Below, piece after piece: positions 30,882 through 39,573 of a DNA stretch of 64,000 nucleotides (positions are counted from its first letter, which is position 1; each line of letters starts with the position of its first letter). The translations under genes and the position numbers were made by a program. Origin of the DNA: JBBQUN01 sp963717115 (GTDB lineage: Bacteria; Actinomycetota; Acidimicrobiia; Acidimicrobiales; SZUA-35); assembly GCA_963717115.1 (NCBI GenBank), contig CAVQVO010000020.1, positions 62,001 to 126,000 of the forward strand, in the 5' to 3' direction. Below the pieces are notes generated by a model that worked only from the letters and a program-made list of their open reading frames with translations, had not been told where the DNA came from and did not search any database.

Positions 30882-31337
30882 ATGATCAGCCGCTTCCTCG
30901 ATGCCCTCGATCGCCGTTCGCCCGCCCTCGTCGCCGACGCCCACTGCGACGGCCCGTGTGGGGTCTACGACCCGGCCAGTGCTCGCATCGCCGCCGAGGC
31001 CGTGCTGTCGATGACCAAGAAGATCCTCGATCTCGGTGATGGCGGCGACGTGGCTGCCGAGAACACCAAGTCCCGGTTCATCGCCATCAAGGAAGAGCAG
31101 GCCGAACTGGCCAAGCGCGAGCTCATGATCCTGTGGCACGACTACTTCAAGCCCAATCACCTCGAGGCCTACCCCGACCTGCACACCACGTTCTGGAACG
31201 CAGCCAAGCAGTGTTCGACCTGCAAGACCAGCGTCGATGTCGCCGCCTGCGAGGAACTGATGAGCCAGATCGAGACGATCCACGACATCTTCTGGGCCAC
31301 CAAGGGACGCGACGTCACCTTCTACCGGGCGTCCTAG
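30882..31337 (+). CDS. sodN: Nickel-dependent superoxide dismutase
   Basis: Converts superoxide to oxygen and hydrogen peroxide with a Ni centre. The 151-residue precursor has a 20-residue propeptide ending in DA, followed by the nickel hook HCDGPCGVYDP; after cleavage His1, Cys2 and Cys6 ligate nickel. The usual fourth residue Leu of the hook is Gly here. The rest is the four-helix domain. A TAGTCT box at 30825-30830 is a plausible -10 element and CCAGGAG precedes the ATG. The maturation protease gene follows directly. Confidence 0.95.
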   Translation: MISRFLDALDRRSPALVADAHCDGPCGVYDPASARIAAEAVLSMTKKILDLGDGGDVAAENTKSRFIAIKEEQAELAKRELMILWHDYFKPNHLEAYPDLHTTFWNAAKQCSTCKTSVDVAACEELMSQIETIHDIFWATKGRDVTFYRAS

Positions 31338-31352
31338 CCAGCCGGATCCCCC

Positions 31353-31754
31353 GTGCCGAGCGTTCGCGCCATCGGCGCGGGATCCACACACGCCGTCGTC
31401 GAACTCGTGGCCTGGGGCCGCGGTCGACGCCGGCGTGTTCGCGTCCGGGGGCGCTCGATGGTTCCCACCCTGGTCGATGGTGATCACGTCCTCATCGACC
31501 CCGGTGCCGCGCCGACCGTTGGCGACCTCGTCGTGGCGTCCCATCCCGACGACCGGCGGCCACTCGTGTTGATCAAGCGTGTCGCCGCCATCGGCGACGA
31601 CGGATCGCTCGACCTGCGCAGCGACGACCCCGCCGTCGGCACCGACAGCCGCACCTTCGGCCCGGTCCGCGCCGATCGACTGATCGGTGTGGTGACCTTC
31701 GGGTTCGATCGTCGCCGACGGGTTCGCCGGGCGCGACCCCACGGGCTCGATTAG
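31353..31754 (+). CDS. sodX: Nickel superoxide dismutase maturation protease (S26 type)
   Basis: Removes the SodN propeptide to expose His1. The 133-residue soluble S26-family protein has the nucleophile motif GRSMVPTLVDGDHVLID (Ser) and the Lys general base in PLVLIKRVAAI. It lacks a membrane anchor, as is usual for SodX. GTG start at 31353, 15 bp after sodN; the pairing supports both assignments. Confidence 0.92.
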   Translation: MPSVRAIGAGSTHAVVELVAWGRGRRRRVRVRGRSMVPTLVDGDHVLIDPGAAPTVGDLVVASHPDDRRPLVLIKRVAAIGDDGSLDLRSDDPAVGTDSRTFGPVRADRLIGVVTFGFDRRRRVRRARPHGLD

Positions 31755-31780
31755 CGTCTGGTCCGAATGGAGGTCCTGTC

Positions 31781-32578
31781 ATGGATCCGGTGCCCGGTGC
31801 GCGGACGTTCGACACATCGGGAGCGGCCTACGACGCCTTCATGGGTCGCTATTCCAAGCCGTTGGCAGAACGCTTCGCCGATTTCGCCGGAGTCGCCTCC
31901 GGCCTGACGGCGCTCGACGTCGGCTGCGGCCCGGGTGCGCTCACCCGTGTGCTGGCCGACCGGCTCGGGGCCGAGTCGGTGGTGGCGTGCGACCCATCGG
32001 CCCGTTTCGTCGACGACTGCATCGGCGCGTGCCCGGGGGTCGAGGTTCGGCTGGGCCGGGCCGAGGCGATCCCCTACGACGATGCGAGTGTCGACCTGGG
32101 CCTGTCGCAGCTCGTGCTGCACTTCGTCAGTGATGCGGGGGCGGCGGTGTCCGAGCTGCGGCGAGTGGTGCGACCGGGTGGGACGATCGCCGCGTGCGTC
32201 TGGGACTTCGAGCAAGAGATGGAGATGTTGCGCCATTTCTGGGATGCGGCCCTGACCATCGACCCGTCGGCCCCCGACGAGGCCCGCGTGCTGCAGTTCG
32301 GACGGGCGGGCGAGATCTCCGCGCTGTTCGTCGAGTCCGGTCTCGAGCGGGTGGCCGAGCGCGAGCTCGAGGTTCGGGTCGGCTACCGGGGATTCGACGA
32401 GCTGTGGAACGGGTTCCTGGCCGGGATCGGGCCGGCCGGCTCCTATTGCGTTGCCCTCGACGAGCCACGGCGAGACGAGCTCCGACAGGATTTCTTCCGG
32501 CGTTGCGGCTCACCCGAGGGCCCATTCGAACTCTCTGCGACGGCGCGCAGTGCGCGCGGCCGGGTCGCCGACCGCTGA
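31781..32578 (+). CDS. Class I SAM-dependent methyltransferase
   Basis: A 265-residue protein with a class I methyltransferase core: motif I ALDVGCGPGALTRVLADRLG, motif II VVACDPS, the post-II acidic segment and LRRVVRPGGTIAACVWD. It resembles UbiE/Methyltransf_11 small-molecule enzymes; the substrate is unknown. TGGAGG precedes the ATG. It is convergent with csrA and probably not part of the flagellar system. Confidence 0.85.
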   Translation: MDPVPGARTFDTSGAAYDAFMGRYSKPLAERFADFAGVASGLTALDVGCGPGALTRVLADRLGAESVVACDPSARFVDDCIGACPGVEVRLGRAEAIPYDDASVDLGLSQLVLHFVSDAGAAVSELRRVVRPGGTIAACVWDFEQEMEMLRHFWDAALTIDPSAPDEARVLQFGRAGEISALFVESGLERVAERELEVRVGYRGFDELWNGFLAGIGPAGSYCVALDEPRRDELRQDFFRRCGSPEGPFELSATARSARGRVADR

Positions 32579-32598
32579 CGGGATCGTCGGGCCAGAGC

Positions 32599-32841
32599 CT
32601 AGGAAGGGTTGGGGCGGGGCTTCGGCATCGGAAGTTTGCCGAAGTCGACCGCCCCGGTGTTGGCCGCCGCGGCGAGATTGGCGGCGGCGATCTCGCGGGC
32701 GACCTCTTCGCGGTGCACGGTGATCGTGCGGGGCGCGTCGATGCCCAGGCGAACGTGGTCGCCGCGGATCTCGATCACCCGGACCACGATGTTGGAGCCG
32801 ATCACGATCGACTGGTTCTGGCGGCGGCTGAGGACGAGCAT
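32599..32841 (-). CDS. csrA: Carbon storage regulator CsrA
   Basis: RNA-binding post-transcriptional regulator that blocks translation by binding GGA motifs in leader RNAs. The 80-residue protein begins MLVLSRRQNQSIVIG and contains VRLGIDAPRTITVHREEV, typical of CsrA, with an extended Ala/Pro-rich tail of about 20 residues. It is the last gene of the minus flagellar arm and lies immediately after fliW, its protein antagonist. Flagellin mRNA is the likely target. Confidence 0.96.
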   Translation of the reverse strand: MLVLSRRQNQSIVIGSNIVVRVIEIRGDHVRLGIDAPRTITVHREEVAREIAAANLAAAANTGAVDFGKLPMPKPRPNPS

Positions 32842-33273
32842 CTAGGACACCAGCGCTTCCTGGGTCGAGTACGCCGACGAATCGAGCACGAGCTGCTTGC
32901 CCCGCCGGGTCTCGGTGTTGACCACGACCGGGCCGAGCAGATTGGCGGTGAGGGCCGTGACGTCGTCGCCGTCGCGGTGCACGGTCAGCAGGACCACGAC
33001 CTCGACGTCCTCGACGGTTTCGACCCCCAGCTCGGCCTGGACGGCGTCGTCGAGTTCGAACTCGTAGTCGGGATAGAACAGCCAGGGGGTGGTGGCGAGG
33101 AAGGCCAGTTCGGACTGATCGGCGCTCTGGACCCAGAAGTACGGGCTGTCGTCGTCGATCTCGACCACCACGTAGCGGGTCGAATCGGGGATCCCGAGCA
33201 GGCCGTCGACGATCTGGATCGCCCGTTCGTCGGGCACCTCGAAGTCCCCGAAGCGGGATGACGTGATCTTCAT
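32842..33273 (-). CDS. fliW: Flagellar assembly factor FliW
   Basis: Binds flagellin or CsrA in a partner switch: when flagellin is exported, free FliW sequesters CsrA and flagellin translation resumes. The 143-residue protein has the family features VDGLLGIPDSTRYVVVEI and FLATTPWLFYPDYEFEL. The stop is next to the csrA start, and the start overlaps the upstream membrane-protein gene, so all three are co-transcribed. Confidence 0.95.
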   Translation of the reverse strand: MKITSSRFGDFEVPDERAIQIVDGLLGIPDSTRYVVVEIDDDSPYFWVQSADQSELAFLATTPWLFYPDYEFELDDAVQAELGVETVEDVEVVVLLTVHRDGDDVTALTANLLGPVVVNTETRRGKQLVLDSSAYSTQEALVS

Positions 33274-33665
33274 CGATCAGACCCTAGCCCTTCGGCTCCG
33301 ACGGATGGGGGTTGGTCGCCGGTTGTCGGAGACCGGTCGGGCCGTCCCCGCACACCCTCGACCGCGGTTCGATCGGCGTAGTCGTCGTAGAGGTTGCCGA
33401 CGACGTGGATGCTGACCACGGTGGCGAGGAAGACGACGAGGAACCGTCCCATGGCGCTGTGGAAGGGGACCGGTCCGGACATGGCCTGCATCAGCGGATT
33501 CCAGCCCAGGTAGAGCGCCAGGAGCAGGGAGGCGCCGAGGCGACGTTGCCGGCTGGCGCTGCGGTCGACCGGGCCCGAGCCGATGACCTGGATGGCGACC
33601 GCCCGCTCGCGCAGCGAGGGTGCGCCGGCGGCGCGGTGGACGTCGATGGGGGAGTGCTCGGCCAT
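33270..33665 (-). CDS. Unknown small membrane protein within the flagellar operon
   Basis: A 131-residue protein not recognised as any family. A charged N-terminal segment of about 42 residues precedes two hydrophobic helices (about residues 44-62 LGASLLLALYLGWNPLMQAM and 72-90 GRFLVVFLATVVSIHVVGNL), then a polar tail. It overlaps fliW by four bases and lies 25 bp after the FlhF-like gene, so it is expressed with the flagellar export genes. In many flagellar operons this slot holds the ATPase FlhG; no P-loop is present here. Confidence 0.65.
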   Translation of the reverse strand: MAEHSPIDVHRAAGAPSLRERAVAIQVIGSGPVDRSASRQRRLGASLLLALYLGWNPLMQAMSGPVPFHSAMGRFLVVFLATVVSIHVVGNLYDDYADRTAVEGVRGRPDRSPTTGDQPPSVGAEGLGSDR

Positions 33666-33690
33666 GGGGTTCCTCGGTCGGTGTCGCGTG

Positions 33691-35252
33691 TCAGCGCTGA
33701 CGCAGGGCCATCACGAGCGCGGGGGTCAGGGGGCGGCCACAGATCGACGCGATCGGCACGCCGGCGTCGATGGCGGCGTCGAGTTCGGCCGCGGAGGGCG
33801 CCGCGGCGAGGTCGAGCACCAGGGGCACGTTCAGCGAACCGGCCAGGTCGGCGAGGTCGGCCAGGTCGGGGAGGGTTCGCAGCGCGAGTCGGAGCTGTCC
33901 GACGACGGCTCCGGCGCAGACCCGTTCGATCACGCCCATGAGTCGCGCCGTGAGCACCGGGGCATCGGACGATCCATCGGCCCACCCGGCGCCACCGGCT
34001 TCGATGACGCCCACGCAGCGACGACCCTCCTCGGTCCAGTGCGTCAGGCGACCGAGCAGATCACGGCTGTTCTCGGCGAGCTTCCAGTTCGGGATGCCGG
34101 CGAGCGCGGCCTCGTCGGTGAGGACCGTCAGCTCGGCATCCGGTCGGCCGTCGATGGTGCGGCGCGCGAGCGGCAGGGCCACGTCGAGCGGTCCGACGAT
34201 GAGCTGCGTCGGGGCGTCGATCGTGATGGCCGGCGGCAGGTCGGCTTCGAGCTGGGCGAGCTCGGTCCAGAAGTCACCCGAGACCGCACGAGCGGGAGAC
34301 CACGACGCCAACGCCGACGTCGGCCGGGCGGCAACCGGTGCCGGTGGCGGGGCGGGCGGCGCCGCCGAGGTGGGTCCCGGCGACTCGTCGGTGTCGACGA
34401 CACCGCTCGCTTCGGACCAGGGAGGCGTCGACAGCACCGGTGGGGTGGGACGGGGCGGTCGATGCTCGACCGGGATGGTGGCGGAGGTGGCCGGAGCCGA
34501 AGGTGACGGGGCGGGTGACGGGGCGGGTGCGTCGGGTCGAGCGGCCCGGAGCAACTGGTCGATGCGTTCCTCGGTCGAGATCGACTCGGCCCGTTCGAGC
34601 AGCGCCTGTCCGGGGGTCAGGGCCTCGGGGAACAGCGCCGTTGCGATGGGAGGGAGCGGCGTTGCGTCGTCCGCCGATCCGGCGCCGAGGATGCGATCGA
34701 GGTCATCGGCCACCCGGTGCAGATGCTCCGAGGTTGGGGGATCGGGCAGATCGGGCCGATCGGCCGGCGCCAGGTCCTCGGCGGCGAAGCGGCGGGCCGG
34801 TCGGCGATCGAGGGTGGACACGCCGGGTCGGCCCGACGACGGGATGGCTCCGGCCGACGCCCCTTGCCGTCGCTCGGAGCGCATCGACTGGGTGAGCTGG
34901 GTCACCAAGTCGTCTCGGTCGCCGTCCTCGACGAACCAGCCGGCGGCTTCCTCGCCATCACCGAAGGCGCCATGCTCCGCGAGGCGCCGGTCTCGGCGAA
35001 GGCGCGGTTCTCGGCGAAGACCGTGCCCTCGAACGGGTCGGTCTCGAGCGGTGCCGAGACGCCGTCCCGGTTCCCGGTCCCGTTGGGCGGGGACGCCAGG
35101 ACCTCGAAGGCCTCCGAACGGAAGAAGCCGGCGATGCCGCCGGTTCGGATCCGGTTCGCCTCGTGAATGGTGGCCTGTTCGCCCAGCTCGGTCCGCACTT
35201 CACGGAGAAGTGCGCTGAGCTCAGGCCCGGTGTAGCGCTGCGGTCGTGTCAT
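33691..35252 (-). CDS. FlhF-like protein lacking a recognisable GTPase P-loop
   Basis: About 520 residues in two frames that I join. The N terminus (RYTGPELSALLREVRTELG, then HEANRIRTGGIAGFF) matches the FlhF N domain. A long Pro/Ala-rich linker follows, then a C-terminal domain with SRP-GTPase-like layout (PTQLIVGPLDVALPLARR; CVGVIEAGGAGWADG; AGVPIASICGRPLTPALV), but the GxxGxGKT P-loop is replaced by GPLDVALP. The frames change near 34960-34990; the downstream frame is coding before its nominal start (GEEAAGWFVEDGDRDDLV). This is the only site needing one missing base or two extra bases. It overlaps flhA by 32 bp, the usual flhF position. Alternatively it could be two separate genes. Confidence 0.65.
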
Positions 35253-37314
35253 GGTTCACTGTCCCCAGGGTTTCGATGCGGAGTTGACTACCGAGTTCGT
35301 CGATCGCCAACACGGTGGGATCGAGATCGGTGAGGGCGAGGAGCCGGCGCAACGGGCGTCGCAGCGGCTTCGAGGTGAGCAGCACCGGCATCATGCCGGA
35401 CTGCTCGGCGGTGTGGATCTGCACCCGGATGGCGTTGACCAGCCATTGGATGTCGTCGGGCGGGAGTGCGAAGTCGAATCCCGCCGAGCTCTCGCGCAGG
35501 CTCCCGATCAGGAGCTGCTCGATGGCCGGCGCCAGCGTGATCACCGGGAGGATGCCCTGCTCGGTGGCGCTGGCCGCCGAGATCGACGGGCCCAGGGCGC
35601 TGCGAACGCTCTCGCTGAGATCGGCCTGGTTGCGGGTCAGTCGGGCTCGTTCGCCGAGCACGTCGAGGATCCGCACGATGTCGCGGATCGGGACCCGTTC
35701 GTCGAGGAGGTCCTGGAGGACCCGTTGGACCTCGGCGATCGTGAGATCGTTGGCGGCCAGTTCGTCGACCACGGCGGGGTCGGATTGGCGGACCAGGTCC
35801 ACGAGCTGTTTGACCTCCTGGCGGCTCAGGAGTTGGGAGGCGTGCTGACGGACGATCTCGGCCAGATGGGTGGCGATGACCGAGGGGCGGTCGACGATGG
35901 TGCCGTCGATCGACTCGGCCAGCGCTCGCTGGTCGTTGCGGATCCACTTGGCCGGGAGCCCGAACACCGGCTCGGTGGTCTCGGGACCCGGCAGCTGGTC
36001 GAGTCGGTCGGCGATGACGAGCACATGGCCCGACGGTGCGGTCCCGCGGGCCATCTCGACACCGTGGAGCGTGACGACGTACTCGCCGGGACCGAGATCG
36101 ATGTTGTCCCGGGTTCGTACGGGCGGGATGATCAGGCCGATCTCGAGGGCGATCTTGCGGCGCAGGGCCCGGACCCGGTCGAGCAGGTCGCCGCCCATCG
36201 ACGGGTCGACCAGGTCGACCATGTCGACGGCCAGTTCGAGCCCGAGTGGCTCGGGTCGGATGTCCATGGCGAGTTGGCGGGGATCGTCCTCGTTCGGGGT
36301 GGCGGGTTCGGCGGGCGTCGGACCCAGGCCGGCGGCGATGGCGGCGTCCTCGGTCTGGTCGTCGAAGCGGCGGCTGAGGGCGATCATGGCGCCGCCGACG
36401 ACGAAGAAGGGCAGTTTCGGCAGACCCGGTGCGAGTCCCAGGGCGATGATGGCGATGCCGGCGTAGAAGAAGGCCGTGGCCTGCCCCCGGAACTGGCTGC
36501 CGATGTCGGCGCCGAGGTCCTGGTCGTTGGAGGCCCGGGTGACGATGATGCCCGACGAGATCGAGATCAGCAGCGCCGGAATCTGCGAGACCAGACCGTC
36601 ACCGACCGTGAGTGACGAGTACTGGGTCACGGCCTCACCGAACGGCAGCCCCAGTTGGACGACACCGATGATGAGCCCGCCGATGAGGTTGATCAGCGTG
36701 ATCAGCACCCCGGCGATCGCGTCGCCCTTCACGAACTTCGAAGCACCGTCCATCGCACCGTAGAAGTCCGCCTCGGAGGTGACCTCGGATCGTCGGGCCC
36801 GGGCCGTCTCCTCGTCGATGACCCCGGCGCTCAGGTCGGCGTCGATGGCCATCTGCTTGCCCGGCATGGCATCGAGCGTGAACCGGGCGCCGACCTCGGC
36901 GACACGCGACGCACCGTTGGTGATCACGACGAACTGGATCACGACCAGGATCAGGAACACCACGAGCCCGACCACCACCGAGCCGCCGACGACGAAGCTG
37001 CCGAACGCGGCGATGACCCCGCCGGCCTCGCCGGTGGTGAGGATCAGGCGGGTCGAGCTCACGTTGAGGGCGAGCCGGAAGAGGGTCGCCATGAGCAACA
37101 GCGACGGGAAGGCGCTCAGCTCGAGGGCCCGGGAGGTCAGCATCGTGGCGAGCAGCAACATCACGCCGATGGCGATGTTGACCGAGATGAGCATGTCGAG
37201 GGCGAGTCCCGGGAGCGGGATCACCATCAACGCCACCACGGCCATCATGATGGCCGAGAGGAACGCTCCTCCTGTGCTGCGGTTCTTCACGTACACCCTG
37301 TTGGGCCGGGCCAT
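35221..37314 (-). CDS. flhA: Flagellar export gate protein FlhA
   Basis: Forms the nonameric ring of the type III export gate and uses the proton motive force. The 697-residue protein has about eight N-terminal helices (residues 15-320), the FHIPEP-type motif region (ALNVSSTRLILTTGEAGGVI, GNGASR-like TNGASRVAEVGARFTLDAMPGKQMAIDAD) and a large cytosolic domain docking export chaperones. It is separated from flhB by 99 bp containing a palindrome. Confidence 0.97.
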   Translation of the reverse strand: MARPNRVYVKNRSTGGAFLSAIMMAVVALMVIPLPGLALDMLISVNIAIGVMLLLATMLTSRALELSAFPSLLLMATLFRLALNVSSTRLILTTGEAGGVIAAFGSFVVGGSVVVGLVVFLILVVIQFVVITNGASRVAEVGARFTLDAMPGKQMAIDADLSAGVIDEETARARRSEVTSEADFYGAMDGASKFVKGDAIAGVLITLINLIGGLIIGVVQLGLPFGEAVTQYSSLTVGDGLVSQIPALLISISSGIIVTRASNDQDLGADIGSQFRGQATAFFYAGIAIIALGLAPGLPKLPFFVVGGAMIALSRRFDDQTEDAAIAAGLGPTPAEPATPNEDDPRQLAMDIRPEPLGLELAVDMVDLVDPSMGGDLLDRVRALRRKIALEIGLIIPPVRTRDNIDLGPGEYVVTLHGVEMARGTAPSGHVLVIADRLDQLPGPETTEPVFGLPAKWIRNDQRALAESIDGTIVDRPSVIATHLAEIVRQHASQLLSRQEVKQLVDLVRQSDPAVVDELAANDLTIAEVQRVLQDLLDERVPIRDIVRILDVLGERARLTRNQADLSESVRSALGPSISAASATEQGILPVITLAPAIEQLLIGSLRESSAGFDFALPPDDIQWLVNAIRVQIHTAEQSGMMPVLLTSKPLRRPLRRLLALTDLDPTVLAIDELGSQLRIETLGTVNHDTTAALHRA

Positions 37315-37327
37315 CCATGGCGGTCCG

Positions 37328-37347
37328 GACTGACATCGATGTCAGTC
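37328..37347. promoter_or_regulatory. Perfect 20-bp palindrome upstream of flhA
   Basis: GACTGACATCGATGTCAGTC is identical to its reverse complement and lies 14 bp upstream of the flhA start, in the only sizeable gap of this arm between fliO and the fliW/csrA end. It could be an operator for a dimeric regulator or a processing site in the flhB-flhA mRNA. No additional copy was noticed in the window. Confidence 0.5.
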
Positions 37348-37413
37348 GGTCGAGCGTCGGAGGCGGAGCGGCCGGTATGAGGGTCGCGGCCAGGGTTTCC
37401 TCGGCGTGGGCGG

Positions 37414-38529
37414 TTACTCGGGGTCGGGCAGCAGCATCGCCGACGGGGGAATCTTGACTCGGCGAATGGTCTGGCTGTGCCTGGTTCCGGGATGGCGCAT
37501 CACGAAGGCGAGGACGATGGCGATCGCCCGGAACAGCTCGTTGGGAATGGTGGCGCCGACCTCGACCCGGTCGTGCAGGATGCGAGCGAGGGGACGGGCC
37601 TCGACGATCGGCACCCCCTTGGCGTAGGCCCGCTCGCGAATGCGCATCGCCAGTCCGTCGCCGCCCTTGGCGACCACCCGCGGCGCGCCGGTTCCCTCCT
37701 CGTACTTGATCGCAACGGCGACGTGGGTCGGGTTCACGACCACGGCCGATGCGTCGTCGACGGCGGCGAGCATGCGGTTCTGGGAGATCTTGGCGTGGGC
37801 CTGTCGACGCCGACCCTTGATGGTCGGATCGCCCTCGGACTGCTTGTACTCCTGCTTGACCTCCTCCTTGGACATCTTCAGCTGCTTGTTGACCTTCCAC
37901 CGCTGGTAGGCGTAGTCGCCGCCGCCGACGAGGAGACCGGCGAAGGCGATGATGCGAACCAGGGAGATCATCTGGCCGCCGAGCTGCAGGGCGGCCTCGT
38001 CGAGGGCCACCGGGACCGGAACCAGGTGTTGCTCCACGATCGAGCGCACCACGGTGGCCGACAGGGCGGCCAGGATCGCCAGACGGATCACGGACTTGGC
38101 CGTCTCCACCAGGCTCTGGCTCGAGAAGAGGCGCTTCAGCCCGGCTTTGGGTGAGATTCGCTCGGCCTTGGGCTTGAGCTGTTCGCCGGTGAGGACGACG
38201 CCTCCCTGGAGGCCGAGCCCGACGACGATGGTCAGCATCACCATGGCGAAGAGTGGCAGGGTCGCCTGGGCGATCAGGGCGAGGAGATTGTCGAAGTGTC
38301 CGGCGATCAGGCCCAGTTCGCCCTGTTGGGCGGCGGTCATCATCTCGGTGGTCTCGCGCCGCAGCGAGCGGCCGAGTCCGGCGATCATGCCCGGGATCAG
38401 GAAGGTCGAGATCAGCAGGACCAGCCACTGCACGAGATCGGTCGACTTGGGGATCTGGCCCTTCTTGCGGGCCTCGCGCAGCCGCTTGGGTGTCGGTTTC
38501 TCGGTCTTCTCACCGGTGGACTGGGCCAT
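37414..38529 (-). CDS. flhB: Flagellar export specificity switch protein FlhB
   Basis: Switches the export apparatus from rod/hook to filament substrates. The 371-residue protein starts AQSTGEKTEKPTPKRLREAR, has four transmembrane helices, the helix before the autocleavage site (SEGDPTIKGRRRQAHAKIS) and the conserved VVVNPTHVAVA, which self-cleaves between Asn and Pro. The C-terminal tail after residue 350 is short. It lies 3 bp after fliR. Confidence 0.97.
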   Translation of the reverse strand: MAQSTGEKTEKPTPKRLREARKKGQIPKSTDLVQWLVLLISTFLIPGMIAGLGRSLRRETTEMMTAAQQGELGLIAGHFDNLLALIAQATLPLFAMVMLTIVVGLGLQGGVVLTGEQLKPKAERISPKAGLKRLFSSQSLVETAKSVIRLAILAALSATVVRSIVEQHLVPVPVALDEAALQLGGQMISLVRIIAFAGLLVGGGDYAYQRWKVNKQLKMSKEEVKQEYKQSEGDPTIKGRRRQAHAKISQNRMLAAVDDASAVVVNPTHVAVAIKYEEGTGAPRVVAKGGDGLAMRIRERAYAKGVPIVEARPLARILHDRVEVGATIPNELFRAIAIVLAFVMRHPGTRHSQTIRRVKIPPSAMLLPDPE

Positions 38530-38532
38530 CGC

Positions 38533-39303
38533 TCACCCCCCGATCAGCAGACTGCCGAGGCGAAGACCTCGTTCGAAGAGCGATTCGGCACCGTTCAACA
38601 CCAGCGGGAGGGTGAACGACAGGATGAAGATCAGGATCAGCGACTTCAGGGCCAGCCCGATGACCAGGACGTTCAGCTTCGGTGCGGCACGGGAGGCGAT
38701 GCCGAGCACGACCTCGGTCAGGGCCATCGTCAGCAGGATCGGGAACGCGATCTCGACTGCGGCCATGAAGAAGAGCCCCGCACCCTCGGTGACCATGCGA
38801 TCGAGTTCCCCGAGACGCAGACCGCTGAGCGGTGCGGCCTCGTAGCTCCGGATCACCCCCTTGATCAGGAGGAGGTGCCCGTCGACCACGAACAGCAGGG
38901 TGATCGCGACCAACTGGTAGAGCCGTCCCACCGGGGCGGCCTGGCTCTGGGTGGTCGGGTCGTAGAGGGCCGCCGACGACAGGCCGGCGGCGAGGTCGAT
39001 CATGGCGCCGGCGCTGGCGATGGCCGAGAAGAGCAGCTGGATGGTCAGCCCCAGCAGGACACCGGCTGCGACCTGGAACAGCACGGCGCCGACCAGGCCG
39101 ACGATGTCGGTGGGGAGGGCGCCGGGAGCCGCCGTCGCCGAACCGGGGGCGATCGCCAGGGCGAGGCTGGCGGCGAGCGCGATCCGCATCCGATTCGGCA
39201 TCAACGCGCCGGAGAACGGGGGCGCGACGACGAAGACCGTCACCAGGCGCGTCGTGATCATCACGAAGGCAACCAGGACGCCGGCGTCGAACGAGAACTC
39301 CAT
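38533..39303 (-). CDS. fliR: Flagellar export gate protein FliR
   Basis: Membrane subunit of the FliPQR export gate, 256 residues with six hydrophobic segments. FSGALMPNRMRIALAASLALAI and QVAAGVLLGLTIQLLFSAIASAG fit the FliR family. It sits between fliQ and flhB with gaps of 2-3 bp. Confidence 0.94.
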   Translation of the reverse strand: MEFSFDAGVLVAFVMITTRLVTVFVVAPPFSGALMPNRMRIALAASLALAIAPGSATAAPGALPTDIVGLVGAVLFQVAAGVLLGLTIQLLFSAIASAGAMIDLAAGLSSAALYDPTTQSQAAPVGRLYQLVAITLLFVVDGHLLLIKGVIRSYEAAPLSGLRLGELDRMVTEGAGLFFMAAVEIAFPILLTMALTEVVLGIASRAAPKLNVLVIGLALKSLILIFILSFTLPLVLNGAESLFERGLRLGSLLIGG

Positions 39304-39305
39304 GC

Positions 39306-39572
39306 TCAGAGGTAGCGCGGGGCGTTGGCGATCAGTTCACGGGTGAAGTCGACCAGGGTCCGAAGCATCCACGACCCGGAGATCGCGAGCACCAGGCCGA
39401 CGGCCATGAACTTGGGGACGAAGGTGAGCGTCTGTTCCTGGATCTGGGTGATCGACTGGAGCAGGCCGATCCCGACGCCGACGACGATGGCCGTGAGCAG
39501 GATGGGAGCCGAGACCTTGCCGGCGACCCACATCGCCTCGGTCAGGATCTGGAGGACCGTTGCTTCATCCAT
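39306..39572 (-). CDS. fliQ: Flagellar export gate protein FliQ
   Basis: Two-helix gate subunit of 88 residues. It contains APILLTAIVVGVGIGLLQSI and TQIQEQTLTFVPKFMAVGLV, the FliQ signature region. It lies 1 bp from fliP and 2 bp from fliR. Confidence 0.96.
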   Translation of the reverse strand: MDEATVLQILTEAMWVAGKVSAPILLTAIVVGVGIGLLQSITQIQEQTLTFVPKFMAVGLVLAISGSWMLRTLVDFTRELIANAPRYL

Positions 39573-39573
39573 G

